In this document: positions 5,820 through 5,866 of the stretch, piece by piece | Numbering within the stretch: the stretch's first letter is position 1 | Layout: every line of letters starts with the position of its first letter | NCBI GenBank assembly: GCA_024640485.1 | Contig: JAHEEY010000315.1 | Coordinates: 1-5,866 of the forward strand | Length of the DNA: 5,866 bases | Source of the DNA: Chloroflexota bacterium | GTDB lineage: Bacteria > Chloroflexota > Anaerolineae > Promineifilales > Promineifilaceae | Direction of reading: 5' to 3' | Notes under the pieces: generated by a model | What the model was told of the DNA's origin: nothing | Seen by the model: the letters and a program-made list of their open reading frames with translations, nothing else | The model's database searches: none | Translations under genes and position numbers: made by a program

Positions 5820-5866
5820 GACCGCCGGTTGCCCAATCCTCAAAAAAGGCCAATAATCTCCAGCAA
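5820..5866. other. Right-edge stretch with no assignable feature
   Basis: These bases follow the terminator. On the minus strand one frame reads LLEIIGLF then a stop at the edge, which could be the tail of a convergent gene, but eight codons are too few to call. An A-run near 5841 is not preceded by a stem. Confidence 0.4.

Noticed and set aside
5838..5866. Tail of a convergent minus-strand gene at the right edge
   Set aside because: Only eight codons (LLEIIGLF) before a stop are visible, which cannot be distinguished from chance.

Overview
The window is a GC-rich bacterial segment. Four genes lie head to tail on the minus strand, and one small gene points the other way on the plus strand. 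By eye the GC content is above 60%, strongest at third codon positions. Shine-Dalgarno sites are conventional and the one clear promoter is sigma70-like. A deazaflavin (F420)-type oxidoreductase homologue and a small helical protein of a kind I associate with Anaerolineae-like genomes make Chloroflexota (Anaerolineae) my best guess. That is an inference; an actinobacterium or another high-GC lineage is not excluded.

Layout, reading the minus strand in the direction of transcription: a near-consensus promoter (TTGACG, 18 nt, TATACT) at 5364-5393; a 177-aa F420/deazaflavin-dependent nitroreductase-family protein (5344-4811); a 410-aa MFS transporter with the FLVCR/SLC49-type signature (4709-3477); a 143-aa conserved-looking protein of unknown function (3343-2912) with its own weaker candidate promoter; and a cytoplasmic GH2 beta-galactosidase (lacZ) starting at 2832 and running off the left edge with 944 codons visible. 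Its acid/base Glu (E455), nucleophile Glu (E529) and Mg2+ ligands are all present. The gaps are 79-133 nt and contain GC hairpins without U-tracts, so the four genes may be one leaky transcript or several transcripts. A perfect 10-bp palindrome with an AACGTT centre sits just upstream of the lacZ ribosome binding site and could be a LacI/GalR-family operator.

On the plus strand a 69-aa DUF4177-type protein (5546-5755) is followed by a textbook intrinsic terminator (10-bp perfect stem plus T-tract, 5783-5819). The last 46 nt hold nothing I can assign.

Functionally, lacZ would hydrolyse imported beta-galactosides inside the cell. No lactose permease, galactose (Leloir) genes or sugar regulator are in view, and the adjacent MFS protein does not look like a sugar permease. 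The cluster is therefore better read as co-oriented neighbours than as a proven lac operon. I found no CRISPR array, mobile element, tRNA or rRNA, and no obviously new multi-gene system. The least explained items are the 143-aa protein, the FLVCR-like transporter with its odd neighbours, and the candidate lacZ operator.
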